Notes: a model not told the origin generated them from the sequence alone. Positions 10,963-19,115 are shown, numbered from the stretch's first letter. The stretch: DNA of 64,000 nt from F23-D06 sp963603365 (GCA_963603365.1 CAVCMI010000008.1:1-64000); one strand, 5' to 3'. Made by a program: numbers and translations.

Positions 10963-11178
10963 ATGAAGAAAATCGCATGTATCGCAGCCGCTTGTCTGCT
11001 GGTTGCCGGGCTCTCCACCTCTTGCAACAAGAAGTGCACCTGCAAGACTTATGTTCTCGGTGTTGTCGCCACTACATCGGAAAATGTTGAACTGGACAGA
11101 GACTCCTACAAGAAATGCAGTGATATGAATAGCATCACGATGATTTCTGGCAAGAAGAACGGCCTTGAATGTTACTAA
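10963..11178 (+). CDS. Small Cys-rich lipoprotein, unknown function
   Basis: A 71-residue protein starting MKKIACIAAACLLVAGLSTS, a lipoprotein signal peptide ending at Cys21. The mature part is only about 50 residues and has further cysteines (KKCTCKTY, YKKCSDM, LECY), which could pair in the periplasm. The ATG at 10963 is preceded by an A-rich segment and lies behind a promoter box at 10907; an upstream in-frame codon would start before that promoter. A strong terminator follows immediately, so it is probably a single-gene transcript. I do not recognise the family. Confidence 0.75.
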   Translation: MKKIACIAAACLLVAGLSTSCNKKCTCKTYVLGVVATTSENVELDRDSYKKCSDMNSITMISGKKNGLECY

Positions 11179-11186
11179 GCAACACC

Positions 11187-11224
11187 AAAAAGAAGACATA
11201 TCGCTGATATGTCTTCTTTTTTTA
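11187..11224 (+). terminator. Rho-independent terminator after small lipoprotein
   Basis: AAGAAGACATATC, loop GCT, GATATGTCTTCTT, then a T-run: a 13-bp stem starting a few bases after the stop codon. Confidence 0.92.
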
Positions 11225-11278
11225 TTCCTTTATTCACAAACATCAACAAAAGAAACATAACAAATACAACACAGCAAT

Positions 11279-12685
11279 ATGGGTGGTTTTTTCGGCGTAG
11301 CGTCACAAGGTCCCTGTGTTCAGGATCTGTTTTACGGCATAGATTATCATTCACACCTCGGCACCAAGCGGGGCGGTATGGTAACCATTGAACACAATGT
11401 ATTTCACCGTTCCATTCACAACATCGAGAACTCCTATTTCAGGACCAAGTTCGGCGACGACCTCGGGAAGTTCAAGGGCAACACCGGCATCGGGGTCATC
11501 AGCGACACTGACGCGCAGCCTATCGTGGTAAACTCACACCTTGGCCGATTTGCCATCGTCACGGTGGCCAAAATCAACAACCTGGCAGAATTGGAACAAG
11601 ACTGCCTGAGCAAGAACCAGCAGTTCACGGAACTGAGCTCCGGCAACACCAACCCTACCGAGCTCATCGCTCTGATAATCACCCAAGGCAAGGATTTTGT
11701 GGAGGGCATTCAAAACGTGTTCCGCAAAGTGAAAGGCTCCTGCTCGATACTGATCCTCACCAACGACGGCATCATTGCCGCCCGCGACTACTACGGACGA
11801 ACCCCCATCGTAATCGGGAGCAAAGCGGGCGCCAAGGCCGTGGCTTTCGACAGCCACAGCTTCGCTAACCTTGACTATGCCTTAGACCGTTTTGTGGGGC
11901 CGGGTGAGATTGTGAAAGTCACTCCGACAGGCTGCGAGCAGTGGCTTGCCCCCAATGAGAAAATGCAGATCTGCTCTTTCCTGTGGATTTACTATGGCTA
12001 TCCATCAGCCGAATATGAGGGCATAAACGTAGAAAACACCCGCTATCTGTATGGTTACGAGATGGGCAAAAACGACGACATCGAGGCCGACTTCGTCTCC
12101 GCCATCCCCGACTCGGGCATCGGCATGGCCTTAGGCTACGCTATGGGCAAAAACATTCCTTACCGCCGGGCCATCATCAAATACACGCCTACATGGTCCA
12201 GAAGCTTTATGCCCGTAAACCAAGAGACACGCGAGCATGTGGCCCGAATGAAATTGCTGCCCAACACGAGAGTGATGTCCGGGCAACGCGTTGTCTTCTG
12301 CGACGACTCCATCGTGCGCGGCACACAATTGCGCGACAATGTGAAGAAACTGTATGGCTATGGCGCCAAAGAGGTTCACATCCGCATCAGCTGTCCGCCG
12401 CTGTTGTACGGATGCCACTACCTCAACTTCTCCGCCTCCAAGACAGAAATGGAATTGATAACCCGAAGAGTTGTCAAAGAACTGGAGGGAGACAGCACCA
12501 AAAACCTGCACCTCTATATGGATGAAACCACCAAGCAGTATGCCAACCTTGTGGAGGCCATACGCAAACACCTTGGCGTTGACACTTTGAAATTCAATTC
12601 AATAGGCACTATCGCCAAAGCCATCGGTTTGCCCAAGGGGCGCGTCTGCACGCACTGCTTCGACGGGTCTTCATTCGGTGAATAA
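11279..12685 (+). CDS. PurF-like amidophosphoribosyltransferase paralogue lacking the glutaminase Cys
   Basis: A 468-residue protein with the architecture of glutamine-PRPP amidotransferase: N-terminal class II amidotransferase fold (1 to about 230), then a type I phosphoribosyltransferase domain with the PRPP motif VVFCDDSIVRGTQ (Asp342/Asp343). The start is MGGFFGVA instead of MCGIxG, so the N-terminal nucleophile Cys is Gly. The glutamine-site AHNGNL-type segment is replaced by VTVAKINNL. The glutaminase half is therefore predicted inactive. I recall similar MGGFFGV proteins annotated as amidophosphoribosyltransferase in other Bacteroidales. It might use free ammonia, pair with another glutaminase, or serve a different role. 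The ATG leaves no room for an upstream Cys start. Confidence 0.85.
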   Translation: MGGFFGVASQGPCVQDLFYGIDYHSHLGTKRGGMVTIEHNVFHRSIHNIENSYFRTKFGDDLGKFKGNTGIGVISDTDAQPIVVNSHLGRFAIVTVAKINNLAELEQDCLSKNQQFTELSSGNTNPTELIALIITQGKDFVEGIQNVFRKVKGSCSILILTNDGIIAARDYYGRTPIVIGSKAGAKAVAFDSHSFANLDYALDRFVGPGEIVKVTPTGCEQWLAPNEKMQICSFLWIYYGYPSAEYEGINVENTRYLYGYEMGKNDDIEADFVSAIPDSGIGMALGYAMGKNIPYRRAIIKYTPTWSRSFMPVNQETREHVARMKLLPNTRVMSGQRVVFCDDSIVRGTQLRDNVKKLYGYGAKEVHIRISCPPLLYGCHYLNFSASKTEMELITRRVVKELEGDSTKNLHLYMDETTKQYANLVEAIRKHLGVDTLKFNSIGTIAKAIGLPKGRVCTHCFDGSSFGE

Positions 12686-12691
12686 ACATAC

Positions 12692-12730
12692 AAGGGGAAC
12701 GACGAAAGATAAGTCTTTGCCGCTCCCCTT
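12692..12730 (+). terminator. Probable terminator after the PurF-like gene
   Basis: AAGGGGA (12692-12698) pairs with TCCCCTT (12724-12730), with an inner AAAG/CTTT pairing, followed by TTTC. It lies just after the stop codon. The U-run is short. Confidence 0.5.
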
Positions 12731-12815
12731 TTCGATTCCCTCTCTTGCAGCAAGCCGATTCGGCGCATTCTGCGTTGAGGCTTGACTTTTAGGACAACCC
12801 ATTCAAAAATAGTGT

Positions 12816-12823
12816 TACTTTTG
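12816..12823 (+). promoter_or_regulatory. -7 promoter element (TACTTTTG) of the queuosine-precursor transporter
   Basis: TACTTTTG followed by CGCGC. It lies about 97 nt upstream of the ATG at 12920, predicting an unusually long leader for this window. Confidence 0.6.
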
Positions 12824-12830
12824 CGCGCTC

Positions 12831-12882
12831 TTCTCCGCCCGCTTATCCCTGTCAATGTGCCGACAGAAACCAAGGCGGAGGA
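12831..12882 (+). ncRNA. Structured 5' leader of the queuosine-precursor transporter, candidate cis-regulatory RNA
   Basis: TTCTCCGCC (12831-12839) can pair with GGCGGAGGA (12874-12882), a 9-bp stem including one G-U pair. It encloses a second hairpin CTGTC/GACAG (12849-12853 with 12862-12866) and an asymmetric internal loop. The structure starts where transcription from the box at 12816 would begin. It does not match the preQ1-I pattern I know (a short hairpin with an A-rich tail over the RBS). Confidence 0.4.
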
Positions 12883-12919
12883 AACGGCGAAAGTCATCAT
12901 ACAAGAACGATTATCAACT

Positions 12920-13609
12920 ATGCAAAAGGTATCGGAAAACCCTTCAAAAAACCGAGCATTGCCGCCGCTGACCATCATTGCCGGCTTAATCATCACGGGC
13001 TACCTTACGGCCAATGTCATGGCGGTAAAGCTGATCAACATCTTCGGCATCACCATTTTTGATGCGGGAACCATCATCTTTCCGCTCACCTATTTTTTAG
13101 GCGATGTGCTGACTGAAATCTGGGGATTCCAGACGGCAAAACGTGTAATTTGCCTCACCTTTATCTGCGAAATCATCTTCACCCTGTTCGTATGGGTCGG
13201 CGTCTGGCTGCCTTATCCTCACGAAACGGCGGCCCAGGCTGAAGCCTACAGGCAAGTATTCTCCCTTGTGCCGCGCATTACTGCCGCATCGCTGCTTGCT
13301 TTTCTATGCGGCGAACTCACCAACGCCTGGACTATGGTGAAAATAAAAGAATGGACCAATGGCAAACACCTTTGGGTGCGGACTGTCGGCTCTTCTCTTT
13401 TCGGATACATCATCGACACCACCATCTTCGTGTGCATCGCTTTCATCGGCACCGTTCCCGCAAAAGACATCCTTTCGATGATCGGCATCCAAATTGTTGT
13501 GAAACTGCTTATTGAAGCGGTTGCTGCAACACCGGTTGCCTATATCCTCATCGGACGGCTCCAGAAAAAGCTTGAACAGGAAAAAGCAGAAAAAACACAG
13601 GGATTGTAA
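12920..13609 (+). CDS. yhhQ: Queuosine precursor transporter (YhhQ/QPTR family)
   Basis: A 229-residue membrane protein with about six segments. The YhhQ-family core is recognisable: LTANVMAVKLI, then FPLTYFLGDVLTEIWGFQTA and the C-terminal GYIIDTTIFVCIAFIG. Known members import preQ0/preQ1 or queuine for tRNA wobble modification. I choose the ATG at 12920 (MQKVSENPSKN), because the longer in-frame alternative would begin upstream of the promoter box at 12816 and has an implausible N-terminus. It is followed closely by dprA, which has its own promoter box. The structured leader may make it responsive to a ligand, which is inference. Confidence 0.92.
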   Translation: MQKVSENPSKNRALPPLTIIAGLIITGYLTANVMAVKLINIFGITIFDAGTIIFPLTYFLGDVLTEIWGFQTAKRVICLTFICEIIFTLFVWVGVWLPYPHETAAQAEAYRQVFSLVPRITAASLLAFLCGELTNAWTMVKIKEWTNGKHLWVRTVGSSLFGYIIDTTIFVCIAFIGTVPAKDILSMIGIQIVVKLLIEAVAATPVAYILIGRLQKKLEQEKAEKTQGL

Positions 13610-13621
13610 ACGGAAATAGTG

Positions 13622-13629
13622 TACTTTTG
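13622..13629 (+). promoter_or_regulatory. -7 promoter element (TACTTTTG) of dprA
   Basis: TACTTTTG followed by CGTC, 27 nt before the ATG at 13657. It supports that start over a TTG codon overlapping the box. Confidence 0.6.
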
Positions 13630-13656
13630 CGTCACCATTCAAAACAAAAGAGATGC

Positions 13657-14757
13657 ATGTATTCTGAACAATTCTACCGTCTTGCCCTGCGTTACGTGAA
13701 AGGTTTCGGGCAAGCATCTATAAAAAAAATGTTGGCTTTGTCGGGGTCTGCCGCGAATCTGTTCACTCGGCCCGAATTGTGGACTGCCCATACACAAAAA
13801 AGACGAAAGACGATTCCCGTTCCGGCTATAGACAAAGCCGTCCGGGCACAAGTCGAACAGGAAATGAAATTGATGGAGGAGCATAATGTGCGGTTGTGTT
13901 TCTGCACAGACAGCAACTATCCATACCGGCTGAAAAACTGTCCGGACTCGCCGGTTTCGTTCTTTTACAAGGGGAACGGGGATTTCAACATGCCGCGCAG
14001 CATTGCATTCGTAGGCACGCGCGATGCGTCAGCATACGGGCGGCAATGCGTGCGCAAGCTTCTTGAGGAACTGCAAAACAGCGGAATAGTAACAATCAGC
14101 GGTTTGGCATACGGCATTGACACAGAAACGCATGAGCGTTCGTTGGAGTACGGCCTCCGCACCATTGCCGTGATGGGTTCCGGACTCGGCACAATATACC
14201 CGAGCCCCAACAGACCCCTGGCGCACCGTATTCTTGACAATGGCGGCACCCTTGTCAGCGAGTTCGACTTCCGGACACCGCCCGACAAACTCAATTTCCC
14301 GAAACGCAACCGCATCATTGCCGGCATGGCCGATGCTACGGCGGTGGTGGAGAGCGGCAAAAGCGGCGGCAGCATCATCACCGCCCATATCGCTCACTCC
14401 TACAACCGCGACGTGTTCGCCGTGCCCGGACACATCACAAACCTCAAAAGCGAAGGATGCCACGAACTCATATACAAGAACATTGCCGCCATACTCACCA
14501 ACGGCAGCCAACTGCTGGAAATGATGAACTGGCAGAACGCAGAAAAACACGTCCAGACCTCACTGTTCATAGAGCTGGACGAGCAGGAACAGCAGATCTT
14601 TGAACTTATCCGCAATGCCGGCTCCATCTCTATAGACCGTCTTTCGGACAGTCTGCCGCAACACAAACCCTCCACCCTGGCCGGACTGTTGTTAGGACTT
14701 GAACTCAAAGGGGCAATATCATGCTTGCCGGGAAAGAACTATGCTCCAATCAGATAA
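13657..14757 (+). CDS. dprA: DNA-processing protein DprA
   Basis: A 366-residue DprA. The Rossmann-like core shows ISGLAYGIDTETHE, then IAVMGSGLGTIYP and FPKRNRIIAGMADATAVVES, followed by FAVPGHITN. An N-terminal helical HhH/SAM-like region (ALRYVKGFGQASIKKMLALS) and a C-terminal winged-helix (about 300-366) complete the usual full-length form. DprA loads RecA on incoming single-stranded DNA during transformation; it is also kept in many species not known to be competent. No com genes are adjacent here. Confidence 0.95.
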   Translation: MYSEQFYRLALRYVKGFGQASIKKMLALSGSAANLFTRPELWTAHTQKRRKTIPVPAIDKAVRAQVEQEMKLMEEHNVRLCFCTDSNYPYRLKNCPDSPVSFFYKGNGDFNMPRSIAFVGTRDASAYGRQCVRKLLEELQNSGIVTISGLAYGIDTETHERSLEYGLRTIAVMGSGLGTIYPSPNRPLAHRILDNGGTLVSEFDFRTPPDKLNFPKRNRIIAGMADATAVVESGKSGGSIITAHIAHSYNRDVFAVPGHITNLKSEGCHELIYKNIAAILTNGSQLLEMMNWQNAEKHVQTSLFIELDEQEQQIFELIRNAGSISIDRLSDSLPQHKPSTLAGLLLGLELKGAISCLPGKNYAPIR

Positions 14758-15048
14758 GTTTCCATACAACATTCGCGTCAGTCGCCGCCCTGCCCTTTCG
14801 AGACCTTGGACACCAACTCCAGTTTCCCGGAACTAAACGTAACCCCGGGTGTCTTTCCTTGAACATCGAGTGATAATACAAAACATTGGTATAAAAGCGG
14901 ATGTTAACGTACGACTTTTTACCGGCAGATGACATTTGTATCGGCTCCGGCCTGGCAAGAGTGTCCTATGTTAACAGGCTGGCTAAAAGTTACATGGCAT
15001 CCGAAAACCTCGCCGCAAATATAACAAAAAACAACTCGTTTTTTCAGT
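14758..15048. other. 291-bp gap with no convincing gene; minus-strand promoter-like box
   Basis: Convergent dprA and flippase genes flank this stretch. A minus-strand TATATTTG (15016-15023) fits TAnnTTTG but no gene follows it. A 61-codon minus-strand frame (14750-14935) has no ribosome site or recognisable protein character. It could hold a small RNA or the remains of a gene. Confidence 0.4.
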
Positions 15049-16623
15049 TTAATCCATTAAAGGAGACCGACCCCTGCCATTTTCCTTATGGTCTTTTTTG
15101 CGTATCTTAACCTTCTCTAAAACCGTAAAAACCACCTTGTTGACATCTGGAGAGATGTTGCAGCGGCAGGTTATAGCAATGCCGGCAGCAAAAAAAACGC
15201 CCGTACGCACGACAGAATCTGTCAAGGCAAGGTAAAAATCCGGAAGGGGAAGTTTCATGAAAACCGAAGTCAAAGAAATGCCCCAAAGATAGTTGCAGGC
15301 AAACAAGCCCAATATCAGCGCAACAACTTTCAACTGTGCTTTGGAAAAAACTGAAATGTGCAGTTTCCTTTTCACAATTTGCAATATAATAATATAGTAC
15401 AGCAGATAGGAAAGCAGCGTAGAGCAGGCTGCGCCCTCCATGCCCCACACCGGTATCAGCATCACATTCAATATAATGGCGGAAAACGTCAATATAAAAG
15501 TGCAAACCAATGACATATAATAATACCGCGAAAAGTTCAACGCACTGCAGCTGATACTGAAAACCGAATTGGAGAGACGCGCCATACCCATAATGAAAAC
15601 CACCCCTTTGCCTGCCTGATAGGTGTCGCCTTTGGGCAAAACCTGAAAAAGAAAATCGATATTAATCCAGATGAGGAAAAAGATGAACGCACTTGTCAAC
15701 AACAAGTGCAACGAAACCGACTTGCACAAGGATTCTGCCCTCGTCCAGTCCTGCTCCTTTACGGCGCACGACAAGTTGGGCTGCGCGATGGCATTGAGCG
15801 ACCGGTTTGGAATCTCAATGACGGTTGCGATATAGTTGGCAATGGCAAATATCCCGGTAAATCTCAGTCCCATCTTGGCGCTCACAAAAAAAGAGTTGAG
15901 TAAGGGTGTGATATTCCCCGCAATGGCCGCCGTTATCAGAAACAGCGTATATAACAGGAAATTGCGCAAGAGAGGTTTGCTGATGTATTTGAAGTCGGGC
16001 TTGAAAGAGATCTTCTGGAGTGACAGCAAATAGAAGATGTCAACCGACATTGCCAAAAAGTAAGTCACACAGAAACCTATAACCAACCCGTTGAGACTGA
16101 TCAAATGGAAACCGTACAGCAGATAAATTCCCAACAACGCCAGCCTTATGCCTACTTCACGCACCGCCTTGGGCACTACAATCCGCATCAGCACGTTGGA
16201 GTTCGCCTCAAACACCGACTGGTACAACATAAAAAGCGACAACGGTATTACAAACCGGAAATAACGCACAAAAAGCGGCGAGTTTTCTGTAAAAGCGTCT
16301 ATAATCGGCCGTTTGAAAAGAAACAGCACGCCCAAGAAAATGAAAAAACCTATGAACGGGATAAGGATTGTCCAGAAAAAGAAACCATGATTCTTTGACT
16401 CCTCGTCCTTAAAGTAAGGAAAGAACCGTAAGATGGAAGAACTTGTCCCTAACTGCGCAAAACTCGAAAAAAGCACGGCGGCATCCACCAACACCCGCGT
16501 CAAGCCCACCTCCTCCGTGGTCAGGTAATGCGTGAGCACAAAAAACGTGGTGACAAACCCTATGGCAATGCCAATGTAATTGACCAACGTTCCTTTGATG
16601 CTTTGCCTGATTATGACTCCCAT
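15049..16623 (-). CDS. Polysaccharide flippase / lipid-linked oligosaccharide exporter (MOP superfamily)
   Basis: A 524-residue integral membrane protein with about 12-14 hydrophobic segments and a basic C-terminal tail. The N-terminus (IIRQSIKGTLVNYIGIAIGF, then LTHYLTTEEVGLTRVLVD) is typical of Wzx/PST-type flippases. Such proteins move lipid-linked sugar units or lipid II-like substrates across the inner membrane. It stands alone rather than inside a glycosyltransferase cluster, so the substrate cannot be assigned. A promoter box lies 19 nt upstream of the ATG. Confidence 0.88.
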   Translation of the reverse strand: MGVIIRQSIKGTLVNYIGIAIGFVTTFFVLTHYLTTEEVGLTRVLVDAAVLFSSFAQLGTSSSILRFFPYFKDEESKNHGFFFWTILIPFIGFFIFLGVLFLFKRPIIDAFTENSPLFVRYFRFVIPLSLFMLYQSVFEANSNVLMRIVVPKAVREVGIRLALLGIYLLYGFHLISLNGLVIGFCVTYFLAMSVDIFYLLSLQKISFKPDFKYISKPLLRNFLLYTLFLITAAIAGNITPLLNSFFVSAKMGLRFTGIFAIANYIATVIEIPNRSLNAIAQPNLSCAVKEQDWTRAESLCKSVSLHLLLTSAFIFFLIWINIDFLFQVLPKGDTYQAGKGVVFIMGMARLSNSVFSISCSALNFSRYYYMSLVCTFILTFSAIILNVMLIPVWGMEGAACSTLLSYLLYYIIILQIVKRKLHISVFSKAQLKVVALILGLFACNYLWGISLTSVFMKLPLPDFYLALTDSVVRTGVFFAAGIAITCRCNISPDVNKVVFTVLEKVKIRKKDHKENGRGRSPLMD

Positions 16624-16641
16624 CTTCTAAAAAAAAGTTTG

Positions 16642-16649
16642 CAAAGATA
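16642..16649 (-). promoter_or_regulatory. -7 promoter element (TATCTTTG) of the flippase gene
   Basis: Minus-strand TATCTTTG followed by C, 19 nt upstream of the ATG at 16623; it predicts a very short leader. Confidence 0.6.
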
Positions 16650-16798
16650 CAAAATCAAAGGTTTTTGCACTGAATCACTATTTTTCTCCCAAAAACAAAG
16701 GCGTTTTCAAAGAAAAAAAATAACCGAATTTTATATATTGTTGATTATCAACAAGAAAAAAATTTTATCCTTGTGCCAATATATGGATTGAAACGCAT

Positions 16799-16806
16799 TA
16801 CCTTTG
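16799..16806 (+). promoter_or_regulatory. -7 promoter element (TACCTTTG) of the GntR-ABC operon
   Basis: TACCTTTG with a TTG at 16771-16773 as a possible, slightly distant -33 element. The operator palindrome starts 3 nt downstream. Confidence 0.65.
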
Positions 16807-16808
16807 CG

Positions 16809-16846
16809 GTGTATTAGTACACTAATACACTATAAATGTAATACAC
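16809..16846 (+). promoter_or_regulatory. Palindromic operator, probable GntR (YtrA-type) binding site
   Basis: GTGTATTAGT and ACTAATACAC are perfect 10-bp arms around AC (16809-16830). A third half-site GTAATACAC follows at 16838-16846. It covers the expected transcription start right after the -7 box, so bound repressor would block initiation. The regulator is most likely the GntR protein at the end of the same operon. Confidence 0.8.
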
Positions 16847-16877
16847 TCCCTTAAAAACAACCAAAGAACCTGCGATT

Positions 16878-17714
16878 ATGGTAACTTTACAAAACATCCA
16901 ATTCGGCTATGTCAAGGGCAAACGTGTTTTTGAAGACGTCAGTCTGTCCTTGGAGCCAGGGCACATCTATGGACTGTTAGGGCGCAACGGAGCCGGCAAA
17001 ACGACCCTTTTGAAAATCATGGCGGGGCTCAGATTTCCGGACAGCGGAAGCGCTTTTGTTTTGGGCGAAAATGCTGCGCTGCGTAAGACAGAAGTGCTCC
17101 GCAACCTCTATTTCCTTCAAGAAGAGATGTTCGTGCCACACCTTAAGATCCCTCAGTTCGAAAAAGCCTATTCTGCCTTCTATCCTGATTTCAGCCATAA
17201 TGACTTTTTGCATTACCTCGAGGAGATGGACTTGTCGGGGGAGTTTGGCTATATTGACAAACTCTCTCATGGGCAAAAGAAAAAAGTGCTGATTGCCTTC
17301 GCTCTGGCCACGAACACCCGCATTCTCATTATGGACGAGCCGACAAACGGTCTTGACATCCCCTCCAAAAGCATCTTCCGGAAACTGATGGCAGCAGCAG
17401 CCGATGAAGAACGCACGGTCATCATCTCCACGCATCAGGTGCGTGACCTCCACAGCCTCATCGACATGGTTTCAATCCTCGACCGAGGCAGAATCCTGCT
17501 CAACGCTTCCACATACGATATTACCGAAAAACTGCTTTTTGACGTGGACAACAACAAAAGTCAGGAAGGAACTGTTTTTTACAGTGAAGAAACGCCGCGG
17601 GGCTTCTATCAAGTAAAGGAAAATGAGGGGCATCTTGACTCCAGCCTCGACCTGGAAATGCTCTTCAATGCGGCCATCAGCAACAGCCAAGCAATTTCAA
17701 ACCTTTTCAAATAA
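16878..17714 (+). CDS. ABC transporter ATP-binding protein of GntR-regulated operon
   Basis: A 278-residue ATPase with Walker A GRNGAGKTT (about residues 35-43), signature LSHGQKKKVLIAFALA, Walker B ILIMDEPTNGLD and an H-loop STHQVRD. The domain order is that of YtrB/CcmA-like exporters. It is the first gene of a four-gene operon followed by a small membrane protein, a permease and a GntR regulator. By analogy with ytr-type operons this could act in export or in cell-envelope stress, but the substrate is unknown. Confidence 0.95.
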   Translation: MVTLQNIQFGYVKGKRVFEDVSLSLEPGHIYGLLGRNGAGKTTLLKIMAGLRFPDSGSAFVLGENAALRKTEVLRNLYFLQEEMFVPHLKIPQFEKAYSAFYPDFSHNDFLHYLEEMDLSGEFGYIDKLSHGQKKKVLIAFALATNTRILIMDEPTNGLDIPSKSIFRKLMAAAADEERTVIISTHQVRDLHSLIDMVSILDRGRILLNASTYDITEKLLFDVDNNKSQEGTVFYSEETPRGFYQVKENEGHLDSSLDLEMLFNAAISNSQAISNLFK

Positions 17715-17724
17715 CACCACCGTC

Positions 17725-17958
17725 ATGAAAATATACACGAATAAGATCTTAGGCGCGACAGCCCTTGCCGTTGCTGTCTTCATCATATTAAGCATCACGC
17801 TATATCTGCAGATTCGTTTCCGCACCTCCCCTTCAAACTTCCAGAAAGACCGTAAATATTCTTCAACCACCGAAATAATAATGGACGAAGAAATGTTGGA
17901 GGAAGAGGTTGACACAACAGCCATTGAGTCCTCCGACATTATTATCAACATCGATTAA
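17725..17958 (+). CDS. 77-residue single-span membrane protein in ABC operon
   Basis: The start ATG at 17725 lies 10 nt after the ATPase stop. One hydrophobic span (about residues 9-29, GATALAVAVFIILSITLYLQ) is followed by a short basic stretch (RFRTS...KDRKYSS) and an acidic tail (DEEMLEEEVDTT). I recognise no family. Its placement between ATPase and permease, with 10- and 13-nt gaps, suggests that it is a small accessory or regulatory subunit of the transporter. It could also be a separately acting membrane peptide. Confidence 0.75.
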   Translation: MKIYTNKILGATALAVAVFIILSITLYLQIRFRTSPSNFQKDRKYSSTTEIIMDEEMLEEEVDTTAIESSDIIINID

Positions 17959-17971
17959 AACCGCCTCAATC

Positions 17972-18706
17972 ATGAACATCCAGAACATAAATAATTTATT
18001 GAAAGCCTATTTTATCGAAAACTGGCGCCGTGACCTTCTTTGGACTTTCGGACTCGTTGCCATTGTTTCATTCTTATATACCGTTTTTTGTGGTTTCGAC
18101 GAATGGACCAATCCGGCCACAATGATTGCCGGCATTCTTCTCGCCTTCTTTCCACAGAGAGTTTTCGGCCATCTGAACAATTCTTCAAGCCGGATCCATT
18201 ATCTGATGATTCCTGCCAACTACAAGGAAAAAGTAACCGTTGGTTTTCTGCTGGTAAACGTCTATGCGATAATAGGGCTGGCCTTTTCGCTTTTTATGGG
18301 GTATTCGTTAGGATATCTTGCCATAAGATTTACTGCGCTGTATCCGTTGACAGAGGGTTCGTACCTGTCGTTCTTTGACAGAATCTTCTTGGACATCGAC
18401 CCTCTCCTGAACGTCTGCCTGCTCCTGTCTGCCCTGTTTTTCGGAAGCATCTATTTCAAGAAAAGGACAACGCTTAAAACCTTAGCCTGCTGCGTTATCA
18501 TCATGTTGGTTTTCGCCATCCTGGTTTTTATCGTAACCTGGCTGAATTCATGGCACATCGTTGACGGGCAGATTGCCCTCTACCATGAGACAGGACGGTC
18601 ATACGCTTTGATGTCTCGCCACAATTTTTCAATCGCTGTCAAATCAACAGCTGTCGTGTACTTTTACGCACTGAGCTTTTTGAGAATGAAAGAAACGGAG
18701 GCATAA
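17972..18706 (+). CDS. ABC transporter permease of GntR-regulated operon
   Basis: A 244-residue protein with six predicted spans, among them LLWTFGLVAIVSFLYTVFCG, NVYAIIGLAFSLFMGYSLGY and LACCVIIMLVFAILVFIVTW. This fits an ABC-2-like permease partner for the ATPase at 16878. I choose ATG 17972 (MNIQNINNLLK) because it follows the small protein's stop by 13 nt; upstream in-frame starts fall inside that gene. It is followed by the GntR gene after a 1-nt gap, so translation is probably coupled. Confidence 0.85.
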   Translation: MNIQNINNLLKAYFIENWRRDLLWTFGLVAIVSFLYTVFCGFDEWTNPATMIAGILLAFFPQRVFGHLNNSSSRIHYLMIPANYKEKVTVGFLLVNVYAIIGLAFSLFMGYSLGYLAIRFTALYPLTEGSYLSFFDRIFLDIDPLLNVCLLLSALFFGSIYFKKRTTLKTLACCVIIMLVFAILVFIVTWLNSWHIVDGQIALYHETGRSYALMSRHNFSIAVKSTAVVYFYALSFLRMKETEA

Positions 18707-18707
18707 T

Positions 18708-19079
18708 ATGGACTTCAATTCATCACAAACCATTTACATGCAGATTGTTGACTGGGTTTCAGAGCAAATCCTGACCGGCAACTGGAAGCCTGGTGAAAAA
18801 GCAAAGTCGGTGCGGGAACTTGCCGTGCTCTTTGAAGTAAACCCCAACACCGTAATGCGTTCCTACGAGTTTCTTCAGAACAACGGCATCATTGCCAACA
18901 AAAGAGGCATTGGCTTCTTTGTGACTGACAATTCCGTTGACATTATTACATCGTTGCAGAAAAAGCATTTCATGGAAGAAGACGTGCCGGTCTTTCTGAA
19001 AAAAATGAGACTGCTGAACATTGACCTCTACGAAATCATTAACCTTTACAACAAACAATACAACAAATCCGGACTATAA
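18708..19079 (+). CDS. GntR-family transcriptional regulator, YtrA subfamily
   Basis: A 123-residue regulator. The N-terminal winged helix (IYMQIVDWVSEQILTGNWKP, then SVRELAVLFEVNPNTVMRSY) is the classic GntR DNA-binding domain. The C-terminal part is only about 50 residues, the short effector/dimerisation region typical of the YtrA subfamily, which lacks a large ligand domain. It is the last gene of the ABC operon. The palindrome at 16809-16830 is its likely operator, giving autorepression that might be relieved by an unknown signal. Confidence 0.93.
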   Translation: MDFNSSQTIYMQIVDWVSEQILTGNWKPGEKAKSVRELAVLFEVNPNTVMRSYEFLQNNGIIANKRGIGFFVTDNSVDIITSLQKKHFMEEDVPVFLKKMRLLNIDLYEIINLYNKQYNKSGL

Positions 19080-19115
19080 AGAACTGCATTTATCAACCTT
19101 TAAAATAACAATACA

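Noticed and set aside
14750..14935. Minus-strand 61-codon frame between dprA and the flippase
   Set aside because: No ribosome site, overlaps the dprA end, and its composition is not protein-like.
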